From contig WSYB01000042.1 in the NCBI GenBank assembly GCA_009773645.1, positions 1-64,000 of the forward strand: a stretch of DNA of 64,000 nucleotides. Direction: 5' to 3'. Under the pieces are notes generated by a model. That model was not told the DNA's origin, ran no database searches, and saw nothing but the letters and a program-made list of their open reading frames with translations. This document shows, in pieces, positions 25,391-37,311 of the stretch (positions are counted from its first letter, which is position 1; each line of letters starts with the position of its first letter). The position numbers and the translations under genes were made by a program. The DNA is from Geobacteraceae bacterium (lineage in GTDB: Bacteria > Desulfobacterota > Desulfuromonadia > Geobacterales > Geobacteraceae).

Positions 25391-26212
25391 TTACTTGGCA
25401 GCGCCTTTGGCTCGCTCGATGACTTTTGCGTACTCGGCAGTGTACTCGGGCTTCTCCTCTTTGTAGAGGACTCCGGTCAGAACCTTCCCCTTCAATTGCT
25501 CGGGGGTCATCTTTTCGGCAGCCTTAACCGGCACGGCAATGTCCTTCAGCTCGTTCATCATCTCGATGACCGATTTGTACTTGTTGCGACGTCCGTAGGT
25601 AGTCGGACAGTCGTCGAGAATCTCGACAACGGAAAAACCCTTGTGCTGGATCGCCTCGACAATCAGCTTGTCGATCTGGGTGGCATGATAGGCTGTACCG
25701 CGGGCTACGAAGGTTGCCCCGGCACCGATCGCCAGTTTGGCAATGTCAAACGGGGGATCAGGGTTACCGTAAGGGGTTGTGGATGCCTTGGCGCCGGTAG
25801 GGGTTGCGGGGGAGAACTGCCCGCCGGTCATCCCATAGATTTTGTTGTTCATAATAATATACGTTATATTGATGTTTCTGCGGCAGGCATGGATGAAATG
25901 ATTACCACCGATAGCGGTTCCGTCGCCGTCGCCGCCGACGCAGATGACGTTCATTTCCGGCTTGGCCATCTTGACGCCTGTTGCAAAAGCAGCAGCACGG
26001 CCGTGGGCGGTATGCAGGGTGCAGCAGTCCATGTAACCGGGAAGACGGGAAGCGCAACCGATACCGGAAACGATGGCGGTGTTGTTCTTCTCGAAACCAA
26101 GGGCGTCAATCGCCCTGATGAGCCCCTTCATGACAATCCCGTGGCCGCAGCCAGGGCACCAGATGTGCGGCAGCTTGCCGGGACGGATGTATTTATCATA
26201 ATCGAAAGCCAT
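25391..26212 (-). CDS. korB: 2-oxoglutarate:ferredoxin oxidoreductase, beta subunit
   Basis: The thiamine-diphosphate-binding beta subunit, 273 residues. WCPGCGHG at 19-25 supplies early conserved cysteines, and VGGDGDGTAIGGNHFIHACR followed by NITYIIMNNKIYGMTGGQFS is the ThDP/Mg site and active-site loop. CPTTYGRRNK is conserved in the KorB group. The ATG lies 2 nt after the korA stop region; AAGGAGG inside the korA end serves as its ribosome site. Confidence 0.94.
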   Translation of the reverse strand: MAFDYDKYIRPGKLPHIWCPGCGHGIVMKGLIRAIDALGFEKNNTAIVSGIGCASRLPGYMDCCTLHTAHGRAAAFATGVKMAKPEMNVICVGGDGDGTAIGGNHFIHACRRNINITYIIMNNKIYGMTGGQFSPATPTGAKASTTPYGNPDPPFDIAKLAIGAGATFVARGTAYHATQIDKLIVEAIQHKGFSVVEILDDCPTTYGRRNKYKSVIEMMNELKDIAVPVKAAEKMTPEQLKGKVLTGVLYKEEKPEYTAEYAKVIERAKGAAK

Positions 26213-26214
26213 GT

Positions 26215-27348
26215 TTATTTAACCTCCTTCATCTTGTCGACGATCTGATCCGGATTGATGGGCTCACCATCAACACGGAAAATACCGTGCACCGGAGCAT
26301 TCCCTGCTACGCAACCTTTTACTACTTCCGTACACATGCCGAGATTCATCTCAGGCGTGATAAAAGCCTTAACCTTCTTGGAAAGGGCCAGGATCTGCTT
26401 CTCGGGGAACGGCCAGAAAGTGATCAGCCTGAAGAGGCCGGCCTTGATTCCCTGCTTGCGGGCTTCGTTTACGGCAAAACGGGCGGAACGGGATGTGGAA
26501 CCGAAAGCAACCACGACAACTTCGGCGTCATCCAGCATATATTCTTCGTACTTAATTATATCGTCGGCGTTCGCTTCCACCTTGCGCACCTGCCGTTCTT
26601 CCTCCGCCTGAACGATAGAAGCCTTGGTGGTGGGGAAACCGTCCTCCATTTTATTGAGGCCGGTAACGTGGAAGCGGTAGTCGGAACCGAAGGCAGCCAG
26701 GGGAGGCACATCGCCGAACTTGGTGTCGTACGGCTTGTACTGCTCGGGCGACACGGAAGGAGTGGTGCGGTTTATCACTTCGATTTCACCCGGCTCGGGA
26801 AAAACGATTCTTTCCCGCATGTGACCGACGATCTCATCCGGCATTATCATTACGGGGGTGCGATATTTTTCGGCAAGATTAAATGCGCGAATCGTTTCTT
26901 CAAAAAGCTCCTGCACCGAAGCAGGCACCAGGCAGATAGCCGGATGGTCACCATGGGTACCCCACTTGGCGCACATCACGTCGGACTGGCTGGGACCGGT
27001 AGGCATCCCGGTGGAGGGACCGCCGCGCATGACGTTGACGATAACACAGGGAACTTCAGTGATGCAGCCATACCCGATAATTTCCTGCTTCAGGGAAAGG
27101 CCGGGGCCGGATGTGGAGGTCAGCGCCTTTGCACCCGTCAGGGCAGCGCCTATTACTGCTGACATAGCGCCGATTTCATCTTCCATCTGGATAAACTTTC
27201 CACCTACCTTGGGGAGTTCCGCAGACATAACCTCTGCAACCTCGGTGGAGGGGGTGATCGGGTAACCGGCGAAAAACTTACACCCGGCATAAAGCGCGCC
27301 ATGGGCTGCAGCCTCGTTACCCTGCATAAATGCAACTTTCTTTGCCAC
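26215..27348 (-). CDS. korA: 2-oxoglutarate:ferredoxin oxidoreductase, alpha subunit
   Basis: The 377-residue alpha subunit with the pyruvate-ferredoxin oxidoreductase domain I and II pattern: GNEAAAHGALYAGCKFFAGY, PITPSTEVAE, TSGPGLSLKQEIIGYG and MRGGPSTGMPTGPSQSDVM. The pairing with a separate ferredoxin-like delta gene and a 273-residue beta chain, and linkage to icd and mdh, favour 2-oxoglutarate over pyruvate as substrate. Starts at GTG with AGGAGG upstream. Confidence 0.93.
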   Translation of the reverse strand: MAKKVAFMQGNEAAAHGALYAGCKFFAGYPITPSTEVAEVMSAELPKVGGKFIQMEDEIGAMSAVIGAALTGAKALTSTSGPGLSLKQEIIGYGCITEVPCVIVNVMRGGPSTGMPTGPSQSDVMCAKWGTHGDHPAICLVPASVQELFEETIRAFNLAEKYRTPVMIMPDEIVGHMRERIVFPEPGEIEVINRTTPSVSPEQYKPYDTKFGDVPPLAAFGSDYRFHVTGLNKMEDGFPTTKASIVQAEEERQVRKVEANADDIIKYEEYMLDDAEVVVVAFGSTSRSARFAVNEARKQGIKAGLFRLITFWPFPEKQILALSKKVKAFITPEMNLGMCTEVVKGCVAGNAPVHGIFRVDGEPINPDQIVDKMKEVK

Positions 27349-27371
27349 GTGACTTACCTCCTGTGTAATTA

Positions 27372-27566
27372 TTAAGCAGTTACTTTGATTGCAAAATCAG
27401 GGCACCTGAGCTCGCACTGCATGCACTTGATGCATGCGTCCAGGTTCTTGACTGCCGCGACGAAACCCTGCATTTCCAGGACTTTGGTCGGACAGAACTC
27501 AACGCAGATGTGACACCCCTTACAGTACTTCTCGATAATCTCGATTGTTGGAAGCTTTTTTTCCAT
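27372..27566 (-). CDS. korD: 2-oxoglutarate:ferredoxin oxidoreductase, delta (2[4Fe-4S]) subunit
   Basis: A 64-residue ferredoxin-like protein with two cluster motifs: C15, C18, C21 and C25 (CKGCHICVEFCP), and C45, C48, C51 and C55 (CIKCMQCELRCP). It passes electrons from the ThDP-bound intermediate to ferredoxin. It is the first gene of korDABC. AAGGAG lies 9 nt before the ATG. The upstream gap holds a palindrome that could be its operator. Confidence 0.93.
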   Translation of the reverse strand: MEKKLPTIEIIEKYCKGCHICVEFCPTKVLEMQGFVAAVKNLDACIKCMQCELRCPDFAIKVTA

Positions 27567-27645
27567 CTACTTACGCTCCTTGGTTGAAATAAGCCTTCCG
27601 GCTCTCAAACTGGGGTAACTTAACATGTTATATGGTCAAAAACAA

Positions 27646-27666
27646 GCATGTTTATATAAAACATGC
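27646..27666 (-). promoter_or_regulatory. Palindromic operator candidate upstream of korD
   Basis: Perfect 8-bp inverted arms GCATGTTT/AAACATGC flank ATATA, 80-100 nt upstream of korD. A smaller AACATGTT palindrome lies nearby at about 27623-27630. Perfect symmetry in an AT-rich promoter region suggests a dimeric regulator site. The regulator is unknown. Confidence 0.5.
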
Positions 27667-27878
27667 GGGTTTTCAATCATTATTCCCGCTGATCGGATCA
27701 TGTTTCTGCTTCGTAAACAAGGGATTTTCGCAAAGTCGAGGAAACCGGGATTATGGGCACCTTTATGGTACGCGATTATACCGGTGGATGACGAAAAGTT
27801 GCGGAAAGGACCGTTTCCGGGACAGAAACTCGAAACGAGATTCACACCACAATGACCAGGCTGCTTATACGCTGTCTC

Positions 27879-27917
27879 AAAAAAAGGCAAAGAAGGGCAT
27901 CTACCCTCCTTTGCCTA
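27879..27917 (-). terminator. Intrinsic terminator after mdh
   Basis: On the minus strand GGCAAAGGAGGGTA pairs with the arm TGCCCTTCTTTGCC followed by T7, starting about 17 nt past the mdh stop. It separates icd-mdh from korDABC. Confidence 0.85.
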
Positions 27918-27933
27918 GGCAAATCACGTAACA

Positions 27934-31171
<3,238 letters not shown>

Positions 31172-31262
31172 TTAGTTTTTAAGTCAGTACCGCCAGAGGC
31201 TTAATGAAAGGGTACCATTAAAATATCTATTCATGAAACACCAGCGAACAGTGGTATTTAAG

Positions 31263-31298
31263 TTTGTATACAGTATACAAATCCCTTTTTGCTGTCAA
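31263..31298 (-). promoter_or_regulatory. icd promoter with overlapping palindromic operator
   Basis: TTGACA (31298-31293, minus strand) is followed by a perfect 19-bp palindrome TTTGTATACTGTATACAAA (31281-31263) that contains -10-like hexamers (TATACT with 15 bp, TACTGT with 17 bp spacing). The GTATAC half-sites recall GntR-type operators. Occupancy would block the promoter. The regulator is not identified. Confidence 0.65.
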
Positions 31299-31402
31299 GA
31301 AAAATGTCTAGGACATTTAAAAAATATTAAGATGAATTGGCTAACAAAAAACGAAATGTTCCGGGAGGGGAAAGCAGGGTAATTCTATATGAGACGGGCA
31401 CT

Positions 31403-32107
31403 TTAGTAGATGGGTTTTTCCTGGGCATAGCGCCGCGCCTCTGCCAGATCCTCACGACTCAAGCTTCTGGGGATGCGCAGCACCTGCCCTGGCCAGATAT
31501 GCTTGGGGTCCCTTATCTGGTCACGGTTAGCGCGGTATAAAAGCGGCCAGAGGGCGGGATCATTGTAAACATCCGGTTGAGCGGATATCAGGGGAAGGGT
31601 TTCGCCGCGTTTAACCGTATGGAAGGAAGGCAACGGCCGTTCCCTGGTCTGTCTTGCCTTCTCGGCTTTTCTCTTAACTTCGGCTTCGGCTTCGGCCACA
31701 GCCCTCTCCTCAGCTGCAGCCTTTTCCTGAGCGAGCCTGCGCTGCTCTTCCAGCAGAACCCTTTGCCGCTCTAGCTCCCGCTTTTCAGCTTCGGCTTTCC
31801 TTTTTAACTCTTCTTCCCGTCGCTTTTTCTCAGCGGCAAAGTTCTCATCCAGGAGTATTCCCTTGGACCAGGCCAGAAAGAAGAAATTGTCGGCCTTCTC
31901 GACCTCATCCTCCTGGAGAAGGGTCTCGCCTTCAAGTAGGGCATCCTCCGCGCTTTTTGATTCCTGGGGGAACATTTCGTAAGCTCCCTCAAGCCTGGCC
32001 TTGTCTAAAACCATTTTAGCGTCGTGTCTCCAGAGGGAGACCGCAGGGGAGCAGCCGGAGAGCACCACAAGAAGCAATCCGGCAGATATAAATAACTTTT
32101 TGCCCAT
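31403..32107 (-). CDS. LysM-domain lipoprotein with coiled coil
   Basis: A 234-residue lipoprotein: lipobox LSGC in the leader, a helical region, a charged coiled coil rich in Glu/Lys/Ala (about residues 90-160, EEELKRKAEAEKRELERQRV), and one C-terminal LysM domain (FHTVKRGETLPLISAQPDVY, then NRDQIRDPKHIWPGQVLRIP). It probably binds peptidoglycan from the outer membrane. It follows aspS by 18 nt and is likely co-transcribed. The ribosome site is poorly placed. Confidence 0.85.
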   Translation of the reverse strand: MGKKLFISAGLLLVVLSGCSPAVSLWRHDAKMVLDKARLEGAYEMFPQESKSAEDALLEGETLLQEDEVEKADNFFFLAWSKGILLDENFAAEKKRREEELKRKAEAEKRELERQRVLLEEQRRLAQEKAAAEERAVAEAEAEVKRKAEKARQTRERPLPSFHTVKRGETLPLISAQPDVYNDPALWPLLYRANRDQIRDPKHIWPGQVLRIPRSLSREDLAEARRYAQEKPIY

Positions 32108-32125
32108 CAAGTTTCACTATTTCCT

Positions 32126-33907
32126 TCACTTGACGGCCAGCTTAAGCCCAAGCTCCCGCATTTGCTTTGCATCCACCATGGAGGGGGCCTCAGACATAAG
32201 ACAGGTCCCTTTCTGAGTTTTTGGAAATGCAATGACATCACGGATCGATTCACTGCCGGTCAGAAGCATGACCAGTCGGTCCATGCCGAAGGCGATGCCG
32301 CCGTGGGGAGGAGTGCCGTACTCCAGGGCATCAAGGAGGAAACCGAACTTGGTCCTGGCATCTTCCTCGGACAGTCCGAGCATCTTGAACATGAGCGACT
32401 GAATCTTCTCCTGGTGGATCCTGATGCTCCCTCCTCCGATTTCGTTGCCGTTCAGGACCAGGTCGTAGGCCTTGGCGCGACAGCGACCCGGGTCGCTTTC
32501 CACATATTTCAGATCTTCATCCATGGGTGCCGTGAAAGGATGATGGACCGCTGCCCACCGCTTATCCTCCTCATCCCATTCCAGGAGGGGGAAATCGGTG
32601 ATCCAGACGAAACAGAAGGTCTCCTTGTCCACCAGTCCAAGAATATTTGCCAGATGGTTTCTCAATTTCCCCAGTGAATCGTTCACGATCTTCGGCTTGT
32701 CGGCGACAAAAAGAAGAAGGTCCCCTTCTGCCGCGTCAAAAGCCTGGTTCATGGCGGCGATCTCATCGGGAGTAAAGAATTTGGCGATGGGGGACTGCCA
32801 CCCTTCGGCGGTCATCTTTACATAGGCCAACCCCTTTGCCCCGTAGATCTTGGCGAATTCGGCGAGGTCGTCGATCTCCTTCCGGGAGAAGGTTGCACAT
32901 CCTTTGGCATTGAGCCCCTTGACAATGCCTCCTCCGGCCACCACATCGGCAAAGACCTTGAAGCCGGCAGTCTTGACGATATCGGAGAGTTCCACCAGCT
33001 CCAGGCCAAAGCGGATATCGGGATTATCCACACCAAAACGGCGGATCGCCTCCGCATAGGTCATGCGGGAGATGGGAAGCTGCACCGTCACACCCTTTGC
33101 CTCCTCGAATATTCTGGCTATCAGCCCCTCCATAACGGTAATGATATCTTCCCGGTCAATGAAGGACATTTCGCAGTCGATCTGGGTGAATTCCGGTTGA
33201 CGATCGGCGCGGAGGTCCTCGTCGCGAAAACAGCGCACGATCTGAAAGTAACGGTCAAAACCGGAAATCATCAGGATCTGCTTGAAGAGCTGGGGAGACT
33301 GGGGAAGGGCGTAGAAATTCCCCTGATGAATACGGGAGGGGACGAGAAAATCCCGCGCCCCTTCCGGGGTTGACTTGGTGAGGAAAGGGGTCTCCAACTC
33401 CAGGAAACCATTCGCACACAGGTACTGGCGGGTAACCTGAGCGACCTTTGACCTGAGGATGAGATTGTTCTGGAGAACGGGCCTGCGCAGGTCGAGGTAG
33501 CGGTGCTTGAGACGGAGGTTTTCCGCCACCTCCACGTACTCATCCAGAGTAAATGGCAGTGCCTTGGAACGGTTCAGTAGCTTGCACTCGGTTACCACTA
33601 CCTCCACCTCACCGGTTTTCAGATTGGGATTCACCGTCCCTTCCGGCCGGGGAGAAACCGTCCCCCGGACCGCCACGACGTACTCGTTCCGAATGGCTTC
33701 GGCCTTTTTGTGCGCCTCCGCATTCTTTTCCGGGTCGAACACCACCTGACCGATCCCCTCCCGGTCACGCAGATCGATGAAGATCAGACCGCCATGGTCG
33801 CGACGGCGCAGCACCCACCCCATCAGAACCACTTCCTTCCCTATATCAGCGCCGGTTAATAGTCCGCAGTAGCCGGTTCTCTTCCAGTCTCCGAGAAAAT
33901 CTATCAC
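32126..33907 (-). CDS. aspS: Aspartyl-tRNA synthetase (bacterial type)
   Basis: A 593-residue class II synthetase with an N-terminal anticodon-binding OB fold ([20 protein letters not shown]), motif 2 region [20 protein letters not shown], a bacterial GAD insertion domain in the middle, and motif 3 in [15 protein letters not shown]. The GTG at 33907 has GGGAGG upstream and gives the usual length; 39 extra in-frame codons upstream have no support. It charges tRNA-Asp; whether it also charges tRNA-Asn cannot be told. Confidence 0.96.
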   Translation of the reverse strand: MIDFLGDWKRTGYCGLLTGADIGKEVVLMGWVLRRRDHGGLIFIDLRDREGIGQVVFDPEKNAEAHKKAEAIRNEYVVAVRGTVSPRPEGTVNPNLKTGEVEVVVTECKLLNRSKALPFTLDEYVEVAENLRLKHRYLDLRRPVLQNNLILRSKVAQVTRQYLCANGFLELETPFLTKSTPEGARDFLVPSRIHQGNFYALPQSPQLFKQILMISGFDRYFQIVRCFRDEDLRADRQPEFTQIDCEMSFIDREDIITVMEGLIARIFEEAKGVTVQLPISRMTYAEAIRRFGVDNPDIRFGLELVELSDIVKTAGFKVFADVVAGGGIVKGLNAKGCATFSRKEIDDLAEFAKIYGAKGLAYVKMTAEGWQSPIAKFFTPDEIAAMNQAFDAAEGDLLLFVADKPKIVNDSLGKLRNHLANILGLVDKETFCFVWITDFPLLEWDEEDKRWAAVHHPFTAPMDEDLKYVESDPGRCRAKAYDLVLNGNEIGGGSIRIHQEKIQSLMFKMLGLSEEDARTKFGFLLDALEYGTPPHGGIAFGMDRLVMLLTGSESIRDVIAFPKTQKGTCLMSEAPSMVDAKQMRELGLKLAVK

Positions 33908-34068
33908 AACCCTATCCTCCCTTGATAATCGTTTATGAGAAGCGGTAGTATACTCAAAAAGTCTGCCGGCTTCAAGGACTAATGCTGTAAATTCCCATCT
34001 TTTTCTATTGACAAGCGGCCCCAACCTCGTGTATTAATGAACAATTGATTGCCGGCGGAGTATCTACC

Positions 34069-34099
34069 ACACGCCCCGGTCGCTCCGGAGCGTGTTTTT
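34069..34099 (+). terminator. Terminator-like hairpin 1 upstream of the 62-aa gene
   Basis: ACACGCCCC pairs with GGAGCGTGT (one mismatch) around a 9-nt loop and is followed by T5. It lies about 110 nt before the start of the small Cys-rich gene. Confidence 0.65.
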
Positions 34100-34126
34100 C
34101 GTTCAAAGATTGAAACAGAGAAACAG

Positions 34127-34154
34127 GCCGCCCCCCTAATTCAGGCGGCTTTTT
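34127..34154 (+). terminator. Terminator-like hairpin 2 upstream of the 62-aa gene
   Basis: GCCGCC pairs with GGCGGC around an 11-nt loop, followed by T5. With hairpin 1 it forms a tandem pair about 50 nt before the small gene, which would suit a small RNA end or a leader with attenuation. Confidence 0.65.
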
Positions 34155-34205
34155 CGTGCCCGCAACGGGTACACCATCACCCGAAGGAAAAGAAGGAGGA
34201 GAGCA

Positions 34206-34394
34206 GTGAACAAGCTTGGCAATACCTGCATCGAGTGCGGCTGCGGCAGCGTCGGGAAACATGTAGAGCGTGAGGGCCGCCAGTTCCGTTTCGAGCGGGT
34301 TGACTTCGCCTGCGGCGCGACCCTGGAGACATTCCACACCACCAACGGCAACATCGCCCGGGCCATCCACAGCGGCTGCACCGCTACGGAATAA
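34206..34394 (+). CDS. Small Cys-containing protein (62 aa)
   Basis: A GTG start with GGAGG 7 nt upstream and a strong terminator 26 nt after the stop mark this as a real gene. The protein has CIECGC near the start and single cysteines later (DFACGA, HSGCTA), so metal binding is possible. I recognise no family. It is divergent from aspS and preceded by two terminator-like hairpins. Confidence 0.7.
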   Translation: MNKLGNTCIECGCGSVGKHVEREGRQFRFERVDFACGATLETFHTTNGNIARAIHSGCTATE

Positions 34395-34420
34395 CCGCGC
34401 GACCGATGATACCGTCACGA

Positions 34421-34453
34421 AAACGGCCGGCTTTCACAGCCGGCCGTTTTTTT
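34421..34453 (+). terminator. Intrinsic terminator
   Basis: AAACGGCCGGCT pairs with AGCCGGCCGTTT around a short loop and ends in T7. It serves the 62-aa gene and, through its A-run, possibly the opposite-strand rlmI gene. Confidence 0.93.
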
Positions 34454-34475
34454 ATGCGCCCTGTCCGCGAAATAT

Positions 34476-35684
34476 TCATTCCGCTATTTTCACACATACC
34501 GCATATTTCAGATACCGCCCCTCGGGAAACGTGACCGGGTAGGGAAAATCCTCAGGCTGTCCGGCAAGGGAGATGACTCTCAGCTCATTCCCCGCCTGAA
34601 GTGCCCCGCGGCGCAGCTCCTTAAGGTAATCGGCCACATCCACCTTCTGGTGATTGGACGAGGTGATCAGCAGCCCTCCCGCCTGCAATACGGGGAGCGC
34701 CGCGGCTACCAGTTCGGCTGTTCCGCCGCGGGTGGTGAAACGGCTTGTGGCCGTAGTGGAAAACGATGGCGGATCCATGATAATGATATCGTAGCTTTCC
34801 CCCCGGCGCGCCAGTTCCAGCAGCACGCCCAGACAGTCACCGACAATGAACTCGTGGCGTTTCGGGTTAAGCCGGTTGGCACCGAAGTTGGCTCGCCCCC
34901 ATTCCGTATAGGTGGAAGAGACGTCGACACTGGTGACCTTGCTTGCTCCCGCAGCCGCTGCCGCCACGGAAAATGCGGCAGTATAGGAAAACAGATTCAG
35001 CACCCGTCTCCCTTTGGCACGGGCCAGCAGGTCGCGGCGATTCTTGCGTTGGTCCAGGAACAGGCCGGTATTCAGTCCGCGGTCCAGGCTCACCAAAAAA
35101 TTCAGGCCATTTTCCTTCACCTGCAAGGGGTGCGGTGCGGGCGTACCGACCAGCAGCCGGCCGTAACTTTTCGATTCGCTCACCGCCTCAAGTTCCCGGG
35201 TCTTCTGCGGCCGGGACTTTTCATAGATTCCCACGGGCGCGAGCAGCCCCTGCAGTATCTGGGTCACCGTCTCCAGGTGTGGTCGCCAAGCGGAACTGTA
35301 GAGCTGCACCATCAGGTAATCTCCATAACGGTCCACCGTGAAACCGGGCAGTCCATCACCCTCGCCGTTGACAAGCCGGTAGGCGCTGGTCTCGCCTAGA
35401 TCCGCATGGATATTGCGCAGCTGAATCGCTGACTGCAAGCGTTTTGAAAGCCACGTATGATCCAGGCGCATCCGTTCACGGGCCAACACTCGTGCGATAA
35501 CACGTTCAGCCGGATCGAGCAAAGCTGTGGCGAGAAAGCGCCCTTTCTCATCCGTCAATTCAACAACATCACCGGACTTGCCTGGGGGCCACCTTTTTGT
35601 ATAAGCGTCGGCAATGATCCACGGATGACCCAACTCAACCATTCGCATCGATTCGGACCCGACCGTCCATTGTCCCCGCTGCAT
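34476..35684 (-). CDS. rlmI: RlmI/RlmK-family 23S rRNA (cytosine-5) methyltransferase
   Basis: About 402 residues: an N-terminal PUA-like domain, the EEHD-like middle part (VNGEGDGLPGFTVDRYGDYL), FLDQRKNRR, and a Rossmann SAM domain with VLNLFSYTAAFSVAAAAAGA and the catalytic-type motif IIIMDPPSFS. The layout matches RlmI (YccW), which methylates a cytosine in 23S rRNA; close paralogues have other targets. The second ATG (35684) has AAAGGA 7 nt upstream and is preferred over 35690. Confidence 0.88.
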   Translation of the reverse strand: MQRGQWTVGSESMRMVELGHPWIIADAYTKRWPPGKSGDVVELTDEKGRFLATALLDPAERVIARVLARERMRLDHTWLSKRLQSAIQLRNIHADLGETSAYRLVNGEGDGLPGFTVDRYGDYLMVQLYSSAWRPHLETVTQILQGLLAPVGIYEKSRPQKTRELEAVSESKSYGRLLVGTPAPHPLQVKENGLNFLVSLDRGLNTGLFLDQRKNRRDLLARAKGRRVLNLFSYTAAFSVAAAAAGASKVTSVDVSSTYTEWGRANFGANRLNPKRHEFIVGDCLGVLLELARRGESYDIIIMDPPSFSTTATSRFTTRGGTAELVAAALPVLQAGGLLITSSNHQKVDVADYLKELRRGALQAGNELRVISLAGQPEDFPYPVTFPEGRYLKYAVCVKIAE

Positions 35685-35734
35685 CAGCATATCCTTTCGT
35701 AACGCGCACCTCAGAGGGATGTGTATCGATATTA

Positions 35735-35762
35735 ATAAAAAAGGGGAGTCTGAACTCCCCTT
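35735..35762 (-). terminator. Intrinsic terminator after greB
   Basis: On the minus strand AAGGGGAGTT pairs with GACTCCCCTT and is followed by T-rich sequence. It lies about 34 nt past the greB stop. Confidence 0.88.
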
Positions 35763-35795
35763 GGCAATGCAATCCCGCGTCGGTCGCTGTCAGGG

Positions 35796-36281
35796 TTAAA
35801 CAGGCGCACCAGCCGGCCGTGTCGGGCTGATGTCGGTAATTACCACCATCAGCTCGCCCGATGGGCGCCGGATCGTCACCTCGTCATCAATTTTTTTATG
35901 CAGAAGCGCCTGCCCCACCGGAGAATCGATACTGATCCGCCCCGCCCCCACATCAAACTCGTCGGGGCCGACCAGCCGATAACACCGCTCGGCGCCATTC
36001 TCCTCCTCATATGTCACCCAGCAGCCAAAAGAAACAGAGCCGGGGTTGGCAGGCGTGGTTCCCACCCTGAGCAACTTGAGCCTGGAACCCAGGTGTTTCA
36101 GTTTCCGGTCTATTTCCCGCAGCCGTTTCTTGCCGTAAATATATTCGGCATTCTCAGAACGGTCTCCTTCTGCTGCGGCGTCCGAAACCCCCTGGACAAC
36201 CTTGGGACGCTCCACACGCCAGAGGTAGTCGTATTCGTTTTCCAGATTTTTTAAACCTTCGGCCGTAATCAGATTCGTCAT
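35796..36281 (-). CDS. greB: Transcription elongation factor GreB
   Basis: A 161-residue Gre factor. The N-terminal coiled coil carries the acidic tip with DRSENAEYIYGKKRLREIDR, where YGKKRLREID is the GreB form; the C-terminal FKBP-like domain has VGPDEFDVGAGRISIDSPVG and IRRPSGELMVVI. GreB binds the secondary channel of RNA polymerase and stimulates cleavage of backtracked RNA. The length matches the family. A terminator follows. Confidence 0.94.
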   Translation of the reverse strand: MTNLITAEGLKNLENEYDYLWRVERPKVVQGVSDAAAEGDRSENAEYIYGKKRLREIDRKLKHLGSRLKLLRVGTTPANPGSVSFGCWVTYEEENGAERCYRLVGPDEFDVGAGRISIDSPVGQALLHKKIDDEVTIRRPSGELMVVITDISPTRPAGAPV

Positions 36282-36401
36282 GCTTCTCTCACCCGCATAT
36301 ATTGGCTTTTGTTTCTGATAGCATGACGGCCGCCGGGAGACAACTTAATTATTCCCAAGGAAGCGTGCGGGAGGGGAGAGAGGCAGGACTCCGAAAGGGA
36401 A

Positions 36402-36423
36402 ATGGCCTGCGGGAACAGGCCAT
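36402..36423 (-). terminator. Hairpin downstream of bfr, weak terminator
   Basis: A perfect 8-bp palindrome ATGGCCTG/CAGGCCAT with a 6-nt loop, about 57 nt past the bfr stop. No strong T-run follows on the minus strand (TTTCCCTTTC), so termination is uncertain. Confidence 0.4.
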
Positions 36424-36479
36424 TGTGTGTGCAGTACAGCGTGACAAGGACAACGGGAAAACCGGAGCTGCCACGCCCC

Positions 36480-36947
36480 TCAGTCGATTTGTTCCACCAA
36501 ATAGTTCTGTACTCCCATCTGATTGATCTGGTCGAGCTGGGCCTCAATCAGGTCGATATGGTCTTCCTCATCCTTCAGGATCGATTCGAGCAACTCGCGG
36601 GTGCCGTTGTCCCCCACCTCAACCGACAGTCTTATACTCTCGTTGTACCCACGGATAGCCATCTCCTCGGCACTGTGGTCGTTTTCGTGCATTTTGGGAA
36701 CCTCGGCGCCGATGTGGACCTTGTTAAGGTTGCTGACTATCGGCTTTCCATCGAGGAAGAGGATGCGGGCGATCAGCTTCTCGGCGTGCTTCATCTCATC
36801 GATGGACCGCTTACGGATAATCCCGTGCAGTCGCTCATACCCCCAGTTCTCACACATCTCAGCATGGACGAAATACTGGTTGATGGCGGTCAGCTCCTCG
36901 GCGAGGCGCGCGTTCAGGTGCTCAATGATTTTCTCGTTTCCTTTCAT
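36480..36947 (-). CDS. bfr: Bacterioferritin
   Basis: A 155-residue bacterioferritin, forming a 24-mer iron store. Ferroxidase ligands are at the canonical places: Glu18 (RLAEELTAINQYF), Glu51 and His54 (IDEMKHAE), then Glu94 and the EDHI motif near 127-130. Met52, the haem ligand between subunits, is present. The ATG at 36947 has GGGAGG upstream; the frame extends 66 codons further with no support. Confidence 0.96.
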   Translation of the reverse strand: MKGNEKIIEHLNARLAEELTAINQYFVHAEMCENWGYERLHGIIRKRSIDEMKHAEKLIARILFLDGKPIVSNLNKVHIGAEVPKMHENDHSAEEMAIRGYNESIRLSVEVGDNGTRELLESILKDEEDHIDLIEAQLDQINQMGVQNYLVEQID

Positions 36948-37311
36948 GAATATCCTCCCTTTGTGCATTCGATGATGTCCCGGCATAGGTCTGTCGGGAT
37001 GCAGCTTTTCTTTAAGTGAACCATACTTTGAGCAAAGGTCAAGGGGAGAGCAGACGCATGTTGCAGACCGCGATAATATGGCTATAATGTGCAATAGAAC
37101 GGTCTTCTCCTTTGAACCTGGAAAAAGCATTTGAACACGGATCAAATCGGATTTGGACGGATTTTCACGGATTTAAAGGATAGAAAGTATAAACCCAAAA
37201 GGCTGTGGTTTTAACCGGGATATGTTTTTGATTTATCTGTGTAAATCAGTGTAAATCCGTGTCCAATTACCGTTTTTAGTTTAAAGACCTTATCCGGGAA
37301 AAGGAGGCGTC
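36948..37311. other. Gene-free region with dispersed repeats
   Basis: No gene is supported. It contains two clusters of an ACGGATTT/AAATCCGTG repeat in opposite orientation (37135-37180 and 37220-37266), similar in kind to those at 2359 and 22340, and the bfr upstream region. Confidence 0.5.
37135..37266. repeat. Inverted dispersed repeats (ACGGATTT type)
   Basis: The left cluster has GGACGGATTTTCACGGATTT and the right cluster GTAAATCAGTGTAAATCCGT, forming a loose inverted pair about 45 bp apart. The GTGTAAATYCGTG core is shared with the inverse of 22345-22370. Confidence 0.6.

Larger units (their letters stand above)
27567..27933. other. Gene-free gap between mdh and korD
   Basis: No supported gene lies here; the open frames seen have no ribosome site or family likeness. 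It holds the mdh terminator (27879-27917) and the korD upstream region with the palindrome at 27646-27666 and a TTGACC/TATAAC promoter-like stretch around 27620-27637 on the minus strand. Confidence 0.6.
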
